Counted from the stretch's first letter, positions 51,889 through 60,560 are shown. The stretch is DNA of 64,000 bases from Peptococcaceae bacterium 1198_IL3148 (GCA_036763105.1 JBAIYS010000001.1:186001-250000), one strand, 5' to 3'. The notes: a model not told the origin generated them from the letters alone. Numbers and translations: made by a program.

Positions 51889-52971
51889 TTAAATCCTGCC
51901 AATCTCCACTACCCAACCAAATTTGTCTTCTTCTTTACCATATTGTATGTTTAACAGGCGATTATACAGTTTCTTGGTCACTTCACCCACTTGATTGTTA
52001 TTAACTACATAATTTTCCCCTTTGTAGTTTAGTGCCCCCACCGGCGCAATCACAGCAGCGGTTCCGGAACCAAACATTTCTGTTATTTTGCCGCTGGCCG
52101 CAGCTTCTTTGACTTCGTCAACACTGATCAATCTTTCTTCAACCCCATAACCCATATCCTTGGCCAGTTCAATTACCGAAGCTCTGGTTACACCTGGCAG
52201 AATAGACCCTGTCAATGGCGGTGTCACCAACGTATCACCGAAAACAAAGAACATATTCATGGCGCCCACTTCTTCAATATACTTATGCTCTTTAGAATCC
52301 AACCACAGCGCTTGGGAAAATCCATTTTTCTCAGCATTTAACTGTCCCAAAAGTTGCGCCGCATAGTTACCACCGGTTTTAATGTCACCAACGCCACCCA
52401 CCGAAGCCCGAACCAATTTATCTTCAACATAAATACTGATGGTATTAAAACCAGCTTTAAAATAAGGACCCACCGGCGAAAGAATAATATAGAATATGTA
52501 CTCCCTTGATGAGTGTACCCCTAAAAAGGCTTCATTTCCCACCATGGTGGGGCGAATGTAAAGGGAAGTACCAGGTTCCCTAGGTATCCAACGTTTTTCC
52601 AAATTGACCAGTTCTTTTAATGCTTGCAGAAAATCCTCCTCTGGAATTTCCGGCATACACAAACGTTTGGCGGAGCGATTCATTCGTCTGGCATTTTGCT
52701 CTGGGCGAAACAGCAAAACGCGACCATCCTCAGCCACATAAGCCTTCAAGCCCTCAAAAATTTCTTGTGAATAGTGCAGTACACATGCTGCCGGATCCAT
52801 GCTAAAATGTTTATAACTTTCTATTTTGGCATCATGCCACTGGTTTTCGGTATTGTATTTCATGGTAAACATCCGGTCGGTAAAGGTTTTGCCAAATACT
52901 AATTGCCCAGCATCAGTATAAAGGGGTTTCAGGTCCTTTTCAGCAACGGGTTCCACATTGATGTTTAACAT
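51889..52971 (-). CDS. ilvE: branched-chain amino acid aminotransferase
   Basis: The 360-residue class IV PLP aminotransferase interconverts leucine, isoleucine and valine with their keto acids. It shows HYSQEIFEGLKAY, the glycine-rich VGGVGDIKTGGNYAAQL and the PLP lysine in EHKYIEEVGAMN. GSGTAAVIAPVG is the phosphate-binding C-terminal motif. The ATG at 52971 follows AGGAGATG. No T-box or attenuator is seen in the short upstream region. Confidence 0.95.
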   Translation of the reverse strand: MLNINVEPVAEKDLKPLYTDAGQLVFGKTFTDRMFTMKYNTENQWHDAKIESYKHFSMDPAACVLHYSQEIFEGLKAYVAEDGRVLLFRPEQNARRMNRSAKRLCMPEIPEEDFLQALKELVNLEKRWIPREPGTSLYIRPTMVGNEAFLGVHSSREYIFYIILSPVGPYFKAGFNTISIYVEDKLVRASVGGVGDIKTGGNYAAQLLGQLNAEKNGFSQALWLDSKEHKYIEEVGAMNMFFVFGDTLVTPPLTGSILPGVTRASVIELAKDMGYGVEERLISVDEVKEAAASGKITEMFGSGTAAVIAPVGALNYKGENYVVNNNQVGEVTKKLYNRLLNIQYGKEEDKFGWVVEIGRI

Positions 52972-53139
52972 CAAAAATCATCTCCTATTTTTTATCTATA
53001 TAAAAATATAATTAGCTATTTATTTAGGATAATTAGGATATATTCTACATTGTACAATAAAATTCCTGTCAGTGACAGAATATTTATTATAAAATGTTTC
53101 TACAACTGTGTTCAAATTTCTGACAATAGGGAGATGCTT

Positions 53140-53790
53140 ATGAAATTAGTATTTATGCTTGATTTTGATGGCACCATCACCAAAAAAGATGTGGTGGCCA
53201 CCATGGTAACTAAATTTTGTCGTGACGGTTGGCAGGATTTAAATGACCGTTGGGAGCAGGGGCAACTGTCCACCGAAGATTGTGCCAATCAAACCTTTGC
53301 TCTATTAGATGCCACTCTCGAAGAGATTTACCAACTGCTGGACACCATCGAACTGGATGAGTATTTTCCAAGTTTTGTTCAGTTCTGCAAAGACAACAAT
53401 TATCCCATTTACATCCTCAGTGACGGTTACCAGCAATTAATTAATTACATTTTGCAACGACATGGTCTGGAAGATTTGACGGTCTACGCAAATAAGCTAG
53501 TTATTACCGCCGACAATCATTTCTCCATTGGATGCCAACATAGTAACCCCCAATGCAAAAAATGTGGCACCTGCAAAAAACAGCTATTACATCAGTTGTC
53601 GGCTAACCAAACAGTGGTATATGTCGGCGATGGTTACTCCGACATGTGCGTGTGCCAGCAGGCGGATATTCTTTTTGCTAAAGATTCTTTGCTGGCATAC
53701 TGTCGCCAAAACTACATCCCAGCCATTTGCTATACATCCTTTAAGCAAATCATTGATTATGTTAAAAACATTAGCCCTGACGGTTGTTAA
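53140..53790 (+). CDS. HAD-family phosphatase (MtnX/phosphoserine phosphatase-like)
   Basis: The 216-residue hydrolase has HAD motif I DFDGTITKKD, a motif II serine in ILSDGYQQ, and the motif IV GDGYSDMC. A cap insertion contains CQHSNPQCKKCGTCKKQ, a likely zinc site that is typical of the MtnX-like subgroup. The ATG at 53140 follows GGGAG; the frame upstream to 53050 has no site. It lies 59 bases before the glucosaminidase gene, so they may be cotranscribed. The substrate is unknown; methionine salvage is only one possibility. Confidence 0.85.
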   Translation: MKLVFMLDFDGTITKKDVVATMVTKFCRDGWQDLNDRWEQGQLSTEDCANQTFALLDATLEEIYQLLDTIELDEYFPSFVQFCKDNNYPIYILSDGYQQLINYILQRHGLEDLTVYANKLVITADNHFSIGCQHSNPQCKKCGTCKKQLLHQLSANQTVVYVGDGYSDMCVCQQADILFAKDSLLAYCRQNYIPAICYTSFKQIIDYVKNISPDGC

Positions 53791-53849
53791 TCACCATTTC
53801 AATGCTAGTCACATAATCTAAAACAAAATGTGTTTAGGAAGGTGATCCC

Positions 53850-54314
53850 ATGCATCCACAGGAGTTTATTGCCAAAATTGCCCCCGCTGCCCAGCGCAGT
53901 GCAATGGAAACCGGAGTTTTTGCCAGTTTAATTATTGCTCAGGCGGCGCTGGAAAGCGGATGGGGTAAGACCACCCCCTTAGATCATAAAAGCAAAAAAG
54001 AAAGTAACAACCTATTTGGCATCAAAGGTGAAGGACCAGCAGGCTATATAGAATGTCCCCACTGGGAATTTGAAAATGGCCGAGAGGTTTGGCGAATGGC
54101 TAAATTCAGACGCTACCACAATTACGAGGAATCCATCGAGGACCACAAAGAGCTAATGTTAAAGGACCGTTATCGGCCGGTGCGGGAGGCTGCCACCCCT
54201 GATGAAGCAGCACACCGACTGTATCAAGCGGGCTACGCCACCGACCCTAGATATGCCCAAAAACTCATCTCCATCATGAAAAAATATAACTTGTACCAAT
54301 ACGATAACGATTGA
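53850..54314 (+). CDS. N-acetylglucosaminidase-type peptidoglycan hydrolase (FlgJ/LytG domain)
   Basis: The 154-residue protein consists only of a glucosaminidase domain (PF01832-type). The catalytic Glu lies in AALESGWGKT, with SNNLFGIKG and YATDPRYAQKL motifs downstream. There is no signal peptide or cell-wall anchor, so export may be non-classical, or it may act during sporulation or lysis. AGGAAGGTGAT precedes the ATG. Hairpins follow. Confidence 0.88.
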   Translation: MHPQEFIAKIAPAAQRSAMETGVFASLIIAQAALESGWGKTTPLDHKSKKESNNLFGIKGEGPAGYIECPHWEFENGREVWRMAKFRRYHNYEESIEDHKELMLKDRYRPVREAATPDEAAHRLYQAGYATDPRYAQKLISIMKKYNLYQYDND

Positions 54315-54336
54315 TTTTTACATTGTTGGCGCTAAA

Positions 54337-54361
54337 AAAAATGCTCCCCATCAGGGGAGCA
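54337..54361 (-). terminator. hairpin after the glucosaminidase gene
   Basis: TGCTCCCC and GGGGAGCA flank a short loop, with a T-run only on the minus strand. Confidence 0.55.
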
Positions 54362-54408
54362 AATAAGAAGATTAGATAAATTGAGGGTTGATAAACCTTT
54401 GATTAAAT

Positions 54409-54452
54409 AAAAAACCAGGCATTGCAAAAAGGACAGCAATGCCTGGTTTTTT
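54409..54452. terminator. strong bidirectional terminator
   Basis: AAAAAACCAGGCATTGC and GCAATGCCTGGTTTTTT form a perfect 17-base-pair stem with a ten-base loop and T-runs on both strands. It separates the glucosaminidase unit from the convergent NifX/MinD operon. The rest of 54453-54639 holds no gene I can support. Confidence 0.9.
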
Positions 54453-54639
54453 ATTACCATAAATTAACCAGAACATTTCTCCTTTCCACACTGGGAGGCA
54501 TATCAGTTTCCCAATATACCCTATCGGCTTACCAACCATGGTTTACCCAACAGGTCAGTAAACTCGGAGAAGTTAAATTAAGTTTGCTATATACTATTCG
54601 CCCACTGCGGTAAAATTCCTGCTATAATTTTAAAAATAA

Positions 54640-54990
54640 TTAATGATGATGTCCACCACAACTACAAATGTTCGGTTTGGTGATTAAAGTACCGGCAGCA
54701 TAAGCCTCAGCCACTGCATTTATTTCACCGGCAGCGCCGGGTACAACCTTTATACCCATTTGTTGCATAGCCTCGATCATATGACCACCAATACCACCTG
54801 TAATAACAGCATCAACTTGCATATCCTTGACCAAACCTGCTAGGCCACCGTGATTATGCTGTAAACCCTCTGCGGTAATGATGTTTTTATTGACCACTTT
54901 CCCATTTTCCAGTTCCACCACCACAAATTCTCTGCTGGTACCAAAATGTGGGTTTACTTGTCCGTCTTTAAAAGGCATAGCAATTTTCAT
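54640..54990 (-). CDS. NifX/NifB-family (DUF NifX-like) cofactor-binding protein
   Basis: The 116-residue protein is of the dinitrogenase iron-molybdenum cofactor family (NifX-like, COG1433 type). It shows MKIAMPFKDGQVNPHFG at the start, VDAVITGGIGGHMIEAM in the middle, and a C-terminal metal-rich SCGGHHH. No nitrogenase genes are present here, so a general Fe-S or metal-cluster carrier role is likely. It is the last gene of a five-gene minus-strand operon and overlaps no neighbour. Confidence 0.88.
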   Translation of the reverse strand: MKIAMPFKDGQVNPHFGTSREFVVVELENGKVVNKNIITAEGLQHNHGGLAGLVKDMQVDAVITGGIGGHMIEAMQQMGIKVVPGAAGEINAVAEAYAAGTLITKPNICSCGGHHH

Positions 54991-55015
54991 TGTAAATTCC
55001 TCCCTATAACATTTG

Positions 55016-55882
55016 TTATTTTATTGATGCTAACAATTTATTTATATTACACCACAAGTTGCTAATTTCCTGCTTAACTTGATTATTTGCTAGCAAAGTT
55101 ACCGGTTTTTTACTGACCAGTGCTTTGTGCATCACCGTTTGGTAAGGAATGCGGCCAATTACAGAGACCCCTAGCCGCCGGGCAGTGTCTTCAATAACTT
55201 TACTGTTTTCTAGGTTCAAATCGTATTTATTTATGCACACTGCGGTAATACAGCCAAAGTTTTGGGCCACTTGAACTATCCGTTCCATGTCATGCATGGC
55301 CGATGCTGTTGGTTCGGTAACAATTAGTGCCATGTCGGTACCGGACAGCGCAGAGATCACCGGACAGCCAATGCCCGGTGGGCCATCGGTAATAATTAGT
55401 GGCATGCCACTTTCCTCGGCCATTTCTTTAGCAGCCTTGCGCACTTCGGCCACCAGCAAGCCGGAATTACCTTCGGCAATTCCTAACTTAGCATGGACAA
55501 AGGGTCCGTAAACACTGTCGGAAATATACCAATGGCCCGCTAAATGATCCACCATTGCCACCGCCTCGACGGGACAGATGTGAGTACATAAGCCGCAACC
55601 CTCACAGGCCATGGGGTTAACAGCATTACCCTTAATGGCATCAAAACTACACAATTGTTCACATTTTCTACACTGAATACACTTATCTGGGTCAATAAAG
55701 GCTTTTTTTACTCCCCAAAATTCCTTGGTGGATATATTTTGATGATTTAAAAGTAGGTGCAGGTTGGCGGCATCCACATCGCAATCGCAGATAACTGCCT
55801 TTTGGGCTAAGGTACACAGGGCGGCCACCAAACTGGTTTTGCCGGTACCACCCTTACCACTAACCACCGTTAATTCTTGCAT
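55016..55882 (-). CDS. MinD-superfamily P-loop ATPase with inserted ferredoxin domain (first copy)
   Basis: The 288-residue protein begins with a deviant Walker A, VVSGKGGTGKTS. Two [4Fe-4S] motifs (CIQCRKCEQLCSFDAI and CEGCGLCTHICPVEAV) are inserted between switch regions. This ParA/MinD-type ATPase with ferredoxin is found in anaerobes next to NifX-like genes. A role in Fe-S or metal cluster assembly or redox signalling is inferred; the family has no firm function. It overlaps the second copy (start 56718) by 13 bases. Confidence 0.9.
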   Translation of the reverse strand: MQELTVVSGKGGTGKTSLVAALCTLAQKAVICDCDVDAANLHLLLNHQNISTKEFWGVKKAFIDPDKCIQCRKCEQLCSFDAIKGNAVNPMACEGCGLCTHICPVEAVAMVDHLAGHWYISDSVYGPFVHAKLGIAEGNSGLLVAEVRKAAKEMAEESGMPLIITDGPPGIGCPVISALSGTDMALIVTEPTASAMHDMERIVQVAQNFGCITAVCINKYDLNLENSKVIEDTARRLGVSVIGRIPYQTVMHKALVSKKPVTLLANNQVKQEISNLWCNINKLLASIK

Positions 55883-56718
55883 GCCTGCACCTCCTTTAAA
55901 ATTCTTTGATGCAGTTGGTTAAACTTACGCTGCCATTCACCACTGTTTTGCACTATCGGTATGCCTTGGGAATAACTTTGGGCTATCTTTATATCTAGGG
56001 GTATGCGCATTAGAATTTCTAAGTTGTTATGCTGGCAAAACTTTTCTATCATGGCGCTGTCTGCACCATCGCGGTTTATCACCACACCACAGGGCACTGC
56101 CAAACTTCTCAGCATTTCAACGGCCAATGTCAAATCATTGAGGCCAAAGGGAGTGGGTTCAGTAACTAAAACACAATAATCGGTGTCAGATACCGTTTCC
56201 ATCACCGGGCAAGAGCTTCCCGGCGGTCCATCAATAATGTTGATGCCGGTAATGCATTGTTCTTTAACGGCTTTAATTATTGGGGGACTAATGTGGGTAC
56301 CAATTTTAAGGGTGCCGGTTACTAAAGTTAAGTCATTTATCTTAGTTTTTTTAACGGTGCCAATTTCCTTATCAAAGGGCTCCAACGCCTGTTCCGGACA
56401 CAGCTGCCAGCATGCCCCACAACTATGGCAGAGATCGTCAAAACATAATAGGGTTTTATCAAACAGTGCCATGGCATTGAAGACGCATAGGTCAGCACAT
56501 TTTCCACAGCTCTGGCATTGGTTTTCATTCACCTTTGGTATTTGTGTATAAACCCTTTGTTCGTCGATCAAGTCTCCCTTTAAAAAAATATGGGCATTGG
56601 GCTCTTCCACATCACAGTCTAAAATTTGCACCGGTTGGTTATCGATGGAAAGGGCCAGGTTGGTGGCCACCAGCGTTTTTCCAGTACCACCTTTACCACT
56701 GGCAATAGAAATTTTCAT
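55870..56718 (-). CDS. MinD-superfamily P-loop ATPase with inserted ferredoxin domain (second copy)
   Basis: The 282-residue paralogue has Walker A IASGKGGTGKTL and two [4Fe-4S] motifs (CQSCGKCADLCVFNAM and CHSCGACWQLCPEQAL). It shares the overall plan with the downstream copy but differs in sequence, so the two may form a heterodimer. It lies 24 bases downstream of the NifX-like gene at 56743. The pair of ATPases flanked by NifX-like genes is a recurring operon in anaerobic bacteria. No specific substrate is known. Confidence 0.9.
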   Translation of the reverse strand: MKISIASGKGGTGKTLVATNLALSIDNQPVQILDCDVEEPNAHIFLKGDLIDEQRVYTQIPKVNENQCQSCGKCADLCVFNAMALFDKTLLCFDDLCHSCGACWQLCPEQALEPFDKEIGTVKKTKINDLTLVTGTLKIGTHISPPIIKAVKEQCITGINIIDGPPGSSCPVMETVSDTDYCVLVTEPTPFGLNDLTLAVEMLRSLAVPCGVVINRDGADSAMIEKFCQHNNLEILMRIPLDIKIAQSYSQGIPIVQNSGEWQRKFNQLHQRILKEVQACKN

Positions 56719-56742
56719 AAATTATAACACCACCTATGTTAG

Positions 56743-57105
56743 TTACATACCGCTGTGGGCCCCACTGTTAGCTGTATTAACCTCTTTAAGCTGGTTGTTT
56801 TTGTACTGCTCGATCAACTCTAAGATTTTTCCTTCGTTAGCGGTGTACACTTTAATTCCTGCAGCTTTTAAAGCAGTAAAGGCCTTTGGCCCTACCAAAC
56901 CGGTTATGATGACCTTTACTCCCAAATCTGCCACCATTTTGGCAGTGGCAATACCGGCACCGCCGGTGGACAAACGACCGCTATTTTCCACTGCGGTGAA
57001 ATTGCCACTGTCGCAGTCGTAAATAATAAAATATTCACATCTGCCAAACCTAGGATTCAAATTACTGTTAATGCTTTCGTCTAGCGAAGATATTGCTATT
57101 TTCAA
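56743..57105 (-). CDS. NifX-family cofactor-binding protein (first in operon)
   Basis: The 120-residue protein has MKIAISSLDESINSNLNPRFG, VIITGLVGPKAFTALKAAGI and a Lys/Glu-rich C-terminus. It belongs to the same NifX/COG1433-like family as the gene at 54640 but lacks the HHH tail. Its ATG overlaps the stop of the zinc-ribbon gene (ATGA-type), so it is coupled to it. It is likely to bind a metal cluster handled by the adjacent ATPases. Confidence 0.88.
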   Translation of the reverse strand: MKIAISSLDESINSNLNPRFGRCEYFIIYDCDSGNFTAVENSGRLSTGGAGIATAKMVADLGVKVIITGLVGPKAFTALKAAGIKVYTANEGKILELIEQYKNNQLKEVNTANSGAHSGM

Positions 57106-57338
57106 TTTGCAGCCCTCCTGCCGTTTCCATTATTACCATTGCATCGGCCCCTACCATTTCCTCTGCCAGTTCCTCTACCGCCAGCAACATTACCGCTAAA
57201 TTTTCCCCCACCTTGTTGACAATGTGTCCTTAGCGCCTGGGCCCCACATTGTGGGCATTTTACCTCCCGGCCACAAACACCATTACCAAAGGGTACCGTA
57301 AATTGGTGGCCACAGGATGAACATCTAAAATTTCTCAT
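57102..57338 (-). CDS. small zinc-ribbon protein with Gly/Arg-rich tail
   Basis: The 78-residue protein has a cysteine-rich head (C6, C9, C22, C28, C31, C40) of FmdB/zinc-ribbon type. A GGGKFSGNVAGGRGTGRGNG repeat-like tail rich in Gly, Arg and Asn follows. It is the first gene of the NifX/MinD operon, with GGGGAGG before its ATG at 57338. It may bind zinc or a metal cluster, and the tail could bind nucleic acid or a partner. I do not recognise a named family beyond the zinc ribbon. Confidence 0.78.
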   Translation of the reverse strand: MRNFRCSSCGHQFTVPFGNGVCGREVKCPQCGAQALRTHCQQGGGKFSGNVAGGRGTGRGNGRGRCNGNNGNGRRAAN

Positions 57339-57376
57339 TGCACTCCTCCCCTTAGAAAACTTAATACTTTACATAT

Positions 57377-57415
57377 GTTCATAACTATAATATTACCATT
57401 ATGAACTTATGTCAA
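57377..57415 (-). promoter_or_regulatory. promoter and operator of the NifX/MinD operon
   Basis: On the minus strand TTGACA (57410-57415), a 17-base spacer and TATTAT (57387-57392) form a near-consensus promoter. The half-sites GTTCATAA (57377-57384) and TTATGAAC (57399-57406) flank the -10, forming a dyad typical of ArsR/MarR-type repressors. Which regulator binds is unknown. Confidence 0.72.
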
Positions 57416-57417
57416 TA

Positions 57418-57531
57418 TTAATTGGCAGAAACTTTATTGAATTTCTTTGAGCAGTCCTTGGAACAATCTTTGGCAAACCGAACTATATGTCGTTCGCTTA
57501 CTGCAGCAGGTGTCAGGTTTTTATCTACCAT
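57418..57531 (-). CDS. possible 37-residue protein, doubtful
   Basis: An ATG at 57531 opens a frame of 37 codons (MVDKNLTPAAVSERHIVRFA then KDCSKDCSKKFNK). The composition is protein-like and the repeated KDCSK could bind metal. There is no ribosome binding site and no family is recognised. It lies just upstream of the NifX/MinD promoter, so it could equally be a gene remnant. Confidence 0.3.
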   Translation of the reverse strand: MVDKNLTPAAVSERHIVRFAKDCSKDCSKKFNKVSAN

Positions 57532-57576
57532 TTATTCGTGAAGCATGGGCAAAAGACAACTGGATTGCTTTTCTTA

Positions 57577-57622
57577 AATAAAAAATAGTGCGTACTGGCA
57601 ATTTGATTGCTAGTACGCACCT
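57577..57622 (-). terminator. terminator after the unknown gene at 57622
   Basis: GTGCGTACTAGCAAT and ATTGCCAGTACGCAC form an imperfect 15-base-pair stem with TATTTTTT after it on the minus strand. Confidence 0.85.
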
Positions 57623-58614
57623 TAATTTTGCAGTTTTCTTTCTAGCTTTAACAATTTTTCAACAACCTTAGGGCTTAGACGTTTGTACAACTCTTGTCGA
57701 CAATAAAGTCCAGACTTTTTCCTGCCAAAGGGCAATTTTTTGGCTAACGCCGCCCATTCGATTTTGTCCCGGCGGTGGTAAAGGTCCATATCTACAAATC
57801 TATCGCCCTGTTCATTATATTCCAAACCCAACAGCAGTGTCTTTAGTTCCAAGGGATCTAGCATGGTGAAAAGTCTAATTTGATAGGCGGCCACCGAAAA
57901 TAAAGTCAAAGCATGGTCTCGGGTCCAGGTTTCGCCCAGTATTAAACCAACTTCTAAGTCCTCCAACACCAATTCCAACCGGCGGCCGTGTAACTCAAAG
58001 TTATCATCGGCGTCGTAAATATTTATTCTAACCTCATACCACTCACTTTTTGCCAACCCATGGGTGAAGTAGCGCACCGCTTCTCGCCTTAGTAGCCGAT
58101 ACATTTGTGGTATTGGTTGGTTGATTAGCAATGTCGGTTCTAACACATTCTCAACCTTAACTGTTTTTTGCAACGGATCCTCGGTAAATACCACAATGGT
58201 ATCATCAGCCTGGCCCACACAAATGGCTTCTATCAAATCCACCGCTTGGGCCTGATAGTCTTCTTTAATCATATCAATCACCACTTCGCCACCTTTGGGT
58301 AATCGTTGCACAAGCAGGCCGGCGCCCAACTCCGCTCCCGTCAATAAACTGCCCACTCCGAGGTTTATTAATTTGGAAAGGGTAACCGAAGACCCAATGG
58401 GCAAAAGCACAATATGTTGGGCATTACTCAATCTGGGTTGGTTGGCTTCATCAATGGTCACCAGCACAATGGTTTCACTCTCACCTGCCGCTTCGATGGC
58501 ATAGGAAAAGTCCACCACTTTACCAGCCAACTTCTCTAACAATAAGTCCTTAAGTTGGTCCGGGTCGGCAGTGGATAAAAATAAAAATCGCGGCCCAGTT
58601 CTCACGAAAATCAA
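57622..58614 (-). CDS. uncharacterised protein
   Basis: The 330-residue soluble protein is not recognised. It contains a middle region with repeated acidic blocks (YEVRINIYDADDNFELHGRR, LEDLEVGLILGETWTRDHAL) and a basic C-terminal end (KLPFGRKKSGLYCRQELYKRLS). No membrane helix or signal peptide is seen. It is followed by a strong terminator and is preceded on the same strand by a metallophosphoesterase gene 15 bases away, so they probably form an operon. The TTG at 58614 follows a G-rich site; a GTG three codons later is possible. Confidence 0.65.
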   Translation of the reverse strand: MIFVRTGPRFLFLSTADPDQLKDLLLEKLAGKVVDFSYAIEAAGESETIVLVTIDEANQPRLSNAQHIVLLPIGSSVTLSKLINLGVGSLLTGAELGAGLLVQRLPKGGEVVIDMIKEDYQAQAVDLIEAICVGQADDTIVVFTEDPLQKTVKVENVLEPTLLINQPIPQMYRLLRREAVRYFTHGLAKSEWYEVRINIYDADDNFELHGRRLELVLEDLEVGLILGETWTRDHALTLFSVAAYQIRLFTMLDPLELKTLLLGLEYNEQGDRFVDMDLYHRRDKIEWAALAKKLPFGRKKSGLYCRQELYKRLSPKVVEKLLKLERKLQN

Positions 58615-58629
58615 AACAACCCCCCCTTA

Positions 58630-59265
58630 TTAAATTGTATTGGGAAGCATGTAGCGGTCACCCATTTTACGATCGCGATTAGTTCCCCAGGTATACGGTA
58701 TTTTAACCACTTCATTGGATGGCAATAAAATTACATTTATGCTCTGGATGCCGTTTAAGTACACTTCGTTTTCCATCTTTTTTAACGGTCTTTTAAAATT
58801 ATGACCATATAGTTTATAATCGGCCCTCGGGGGCAACCTCTTTAATCGGTGAGCTAAACCAAAACTATAATTGTTTATCTCCACCACTTGCCCCTCGGTT
58901 AATAGCTCTGTTTTTGCGATATGCCCGCTGATCACATCCACATCGTCATGGTTCCCGGGAATTATACATATTTTATCTGCCGAACTGTTTTCCAACATTT
59001 TTATCAATGGCTCCACCGCCTGGTCATAAAGATCAATTCTGTGGGCATTGTGCTCCAGTTTAATGTCATCCGCCAAGTCGCCAGTGTGAATTATCACCTC
59101 GGGTTTCAATGTGTTTACTAAACAACCAATGGCTGAATAAAGGGATGTTGGCGTATCGCTTAAATGGAGCACCTTATGTTCCGTTGTACCACAAAGTTCC
59201 GGGGGAACGTACAAACGGCCCATTACTTGGGATAGAAAATATTTAATATTTTTGGCCGCTATCAT
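58630..59265 (-). CDS. calcineurin-like metallophosphoesterase (second)
   Basis: The 211-residue protein shows metallophosphoesterase motifs HLSDTPTS (in place of the common DxH), GDLADD, GNHDD and a GHNFKRP block. It is more divergent than the one at 30716: the first motif has D but lacks the second metal-binding His of DxH. Activity is therefore uncertain. It is cotranscribed with the unknown 330-residue protein. Confidence 0.72.
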   Translation of the reverse strand: MIAAKNIKYFLSQVMGRLYVPPELCGTTEHKVLHLSDTPTSLYSAIGCLVNTLKPEVIIHTGDLADDIKLEHNAHRIDLYDQAVEPLIKMLENSSADKICIIPGNHDDVDVISGHIAKTELLTEGQVVEINNYSFGLAHRLKRLPPRADYKLYGHNFKRPLKKMENEVYLNGIQSINVILLPSNEVVKIPYTWGTNRDRKMGDRYMLPNTI

Positions 59266-59448
59266 TTTCCCCAGTCATCTCCCATTAAATACTTTAAGTT
59301 AATATAGCCAGTTAATGAACCAATGTCAAGGTGTTAATTGAAAAGTGCGAACTTTTTGATAAAAACTAATTGGGTTACTGTTTAATTAACCAGTATTTAG
59401 GCAATAATAAATGATAACAGTCATATATCAAGGAGGTATAGTAATAAA

Positions 59449-59718
59449 GTGACTTTACATGAATATTTTAAACAAGCGGCTAACAGGTTGCCAGAGGAAG
59501 CCAATCGGGTGCTAACCACTCTACTGAATGCAGGCAAAATGAATAAAGAAGAGTTAAGCCTAATGTCCACCACCAAAAGGGCGGTATTAGACCACATTCT
59601 GTTCCAGTTATATGCGCTGGGATTAGTGGATATTAGCACCGAAGGCAAAAGCAAAATGTGTGAAATAACCAAACTGGGTGAAAATTACCTGGTAATCACC
59701 AAAGAAGAGGCTGTATAA
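59449..59718 (+). CDS. small winged-helix transcription regulator
   Basis: The 89-residue protein is a single winged-helix domain (LPEEANRVLTTLLNAGKMNKE, then STTKRAVLDHILFQLYALGLV and a wing ending KLGENYLVI). No ligand-binding or sensor region is visible. The GTG at 59449 follows a consensus AAGGAGGT 11 bases upstream. It is a single gene, and a hairpin follows. The target is unknown; the NifX/MinD operator is one candidate, which is only a guess. Confidence 0.75.
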   Translation: MTLHEYFKQAANRLPEEANRVLTTLLNAGKMNKEELSLMSTTKRAVLDHILFQLYALGLVDISTEGKSKMCEITKLGENYLVITKEEAV

Positions 59719-59727
59719 AGGCAGGGT

Positions 59728-59762
59728 AAAGGGGCTGTTGCGAAACTTGCAACAGCCCCTTT
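59728..59762. terminator. hairpin AAAGGGGCTGTTGC repeat
   Basis: AAAGGGGCTGTTGC and GCAACAGCCCCTTT form a perfect 14-base-pair stem with a seven-base loop. The arms match the outer arms of the composite element at 51764-51876. Confidence 0.75.
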
Positions 59763-59852
59763 ACGTAACGAAACTCAGAGTCTTTTGCCTTCCCCAAAGT
59801 GAGCGGTGCAGCAAGCGCTGGGTTTACCGTAACCTTTATCTCAACAACCCCT

Positions 59853-60560
59853 TTATTTACCCCCCAAATAAGCTTTGCGCACCGCATCATTATTAGCCAG
59901 TTCTTTTCCTGGCCCCTCTAAAGCTATTTTACCGGTTTCTAACACATATCCATAGTCTGCAATTTGCAAGGCTGCCGTGGCATTTTGTTCAATCAGCAGT
60001 ATTGTCATGCCCTCTTGATAGATATCGAGAATAATATTAAAAACTTCTTTAACCAAAAGGGGCGCCAACCCCAATGACGGTTCGTCCATCATCAACATTT
60101 TGGGACGGGACATTAACGCCCGACCAATGGCCAACATTTGCTGTTCGCCACCGGATAGCGTCCCCGCCTTTTGCCACTCCCGTTCCTTTAACCTAGGGAA
60201 TATTTCATAGATGTGCTGAATATCTTGATTGATTCCGTCTTTGTCATTACGGCCATAGGCACCCATTTTGATGTTTTCCAACACTGTCAAGTTGGCAAAA
60301 ATTCGCCGTCCCTCGGGCACTAGGGTAATGCCCCTTTTTACAATATCCACTGTCTTTTTACTGGTGATTTCCTCACCTTTAAAGGTTATTTTGCCACTGG
60401 CAGCAGGGACCAAACCGCTTATGGCCCGCAAAGTAGTACTTTTGCCCGCACCATTGGCTCCGATCAGCGTCACAATTTTATTTTCTGGCACTTCCAGAGT
60501 GATACCCTTTAATGCATGGATACCACCATAATATACGTTCAAATCTTCAATTTTAAGCAC
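59853..60560 (-). CDS. livF: branched-chain amino acid ABC transporter ATP-binding protein LivF
   Basis: The 235-residue ATPase has Walker A GANGAGKST, the signature LSGGEQQMLAIGRAL and Walker B MLMMDEPSLGLAP, the usual LivF pattern. The GTG at 60560 follows GGTGG and overlaps the end of livG by eight bases. Further upstream codons belong to the livG frame region. It is the last gene of a five-gene liv operon for uptake of branched-chain amino acids. Confidence 0.94.
   Translation of the reverse strand: MLKIEDLNVYYGGIHALKGITLEVPENKIVTLIGANGAGKSTTLRAISGLVPAASGKITFKGEEITSKKTVDIVKRGITLVPEGRRIFANLTVLENIKMGAYGRNDKDGINQDIQHIYEIFPRLKEREWQKAGTLSGGEQQMLAIGRALMSRPKMLMMDEPSLGLAPLLVKEVFNIILDIYQEGMTILLIEQNATAALQIADYGYVLETGKIALEGPGKELANNDAVRKAYLGGK

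Noticed and set aside
54422-54613. A 63-codon plus-strand ORF
   Set aside because: It begins inside a perfect bidirectional terminator, lacks a ribosome binding site and has no family resemblance.
54640-57338. Nitrogen fixation genes, because of NifX-like proteins
   Set aside because: No nifH, nifD or nifK is present; NifX-like proteins with MinD-ferredoxin ATPases are common in anaerobes that do not fix nitrogen.
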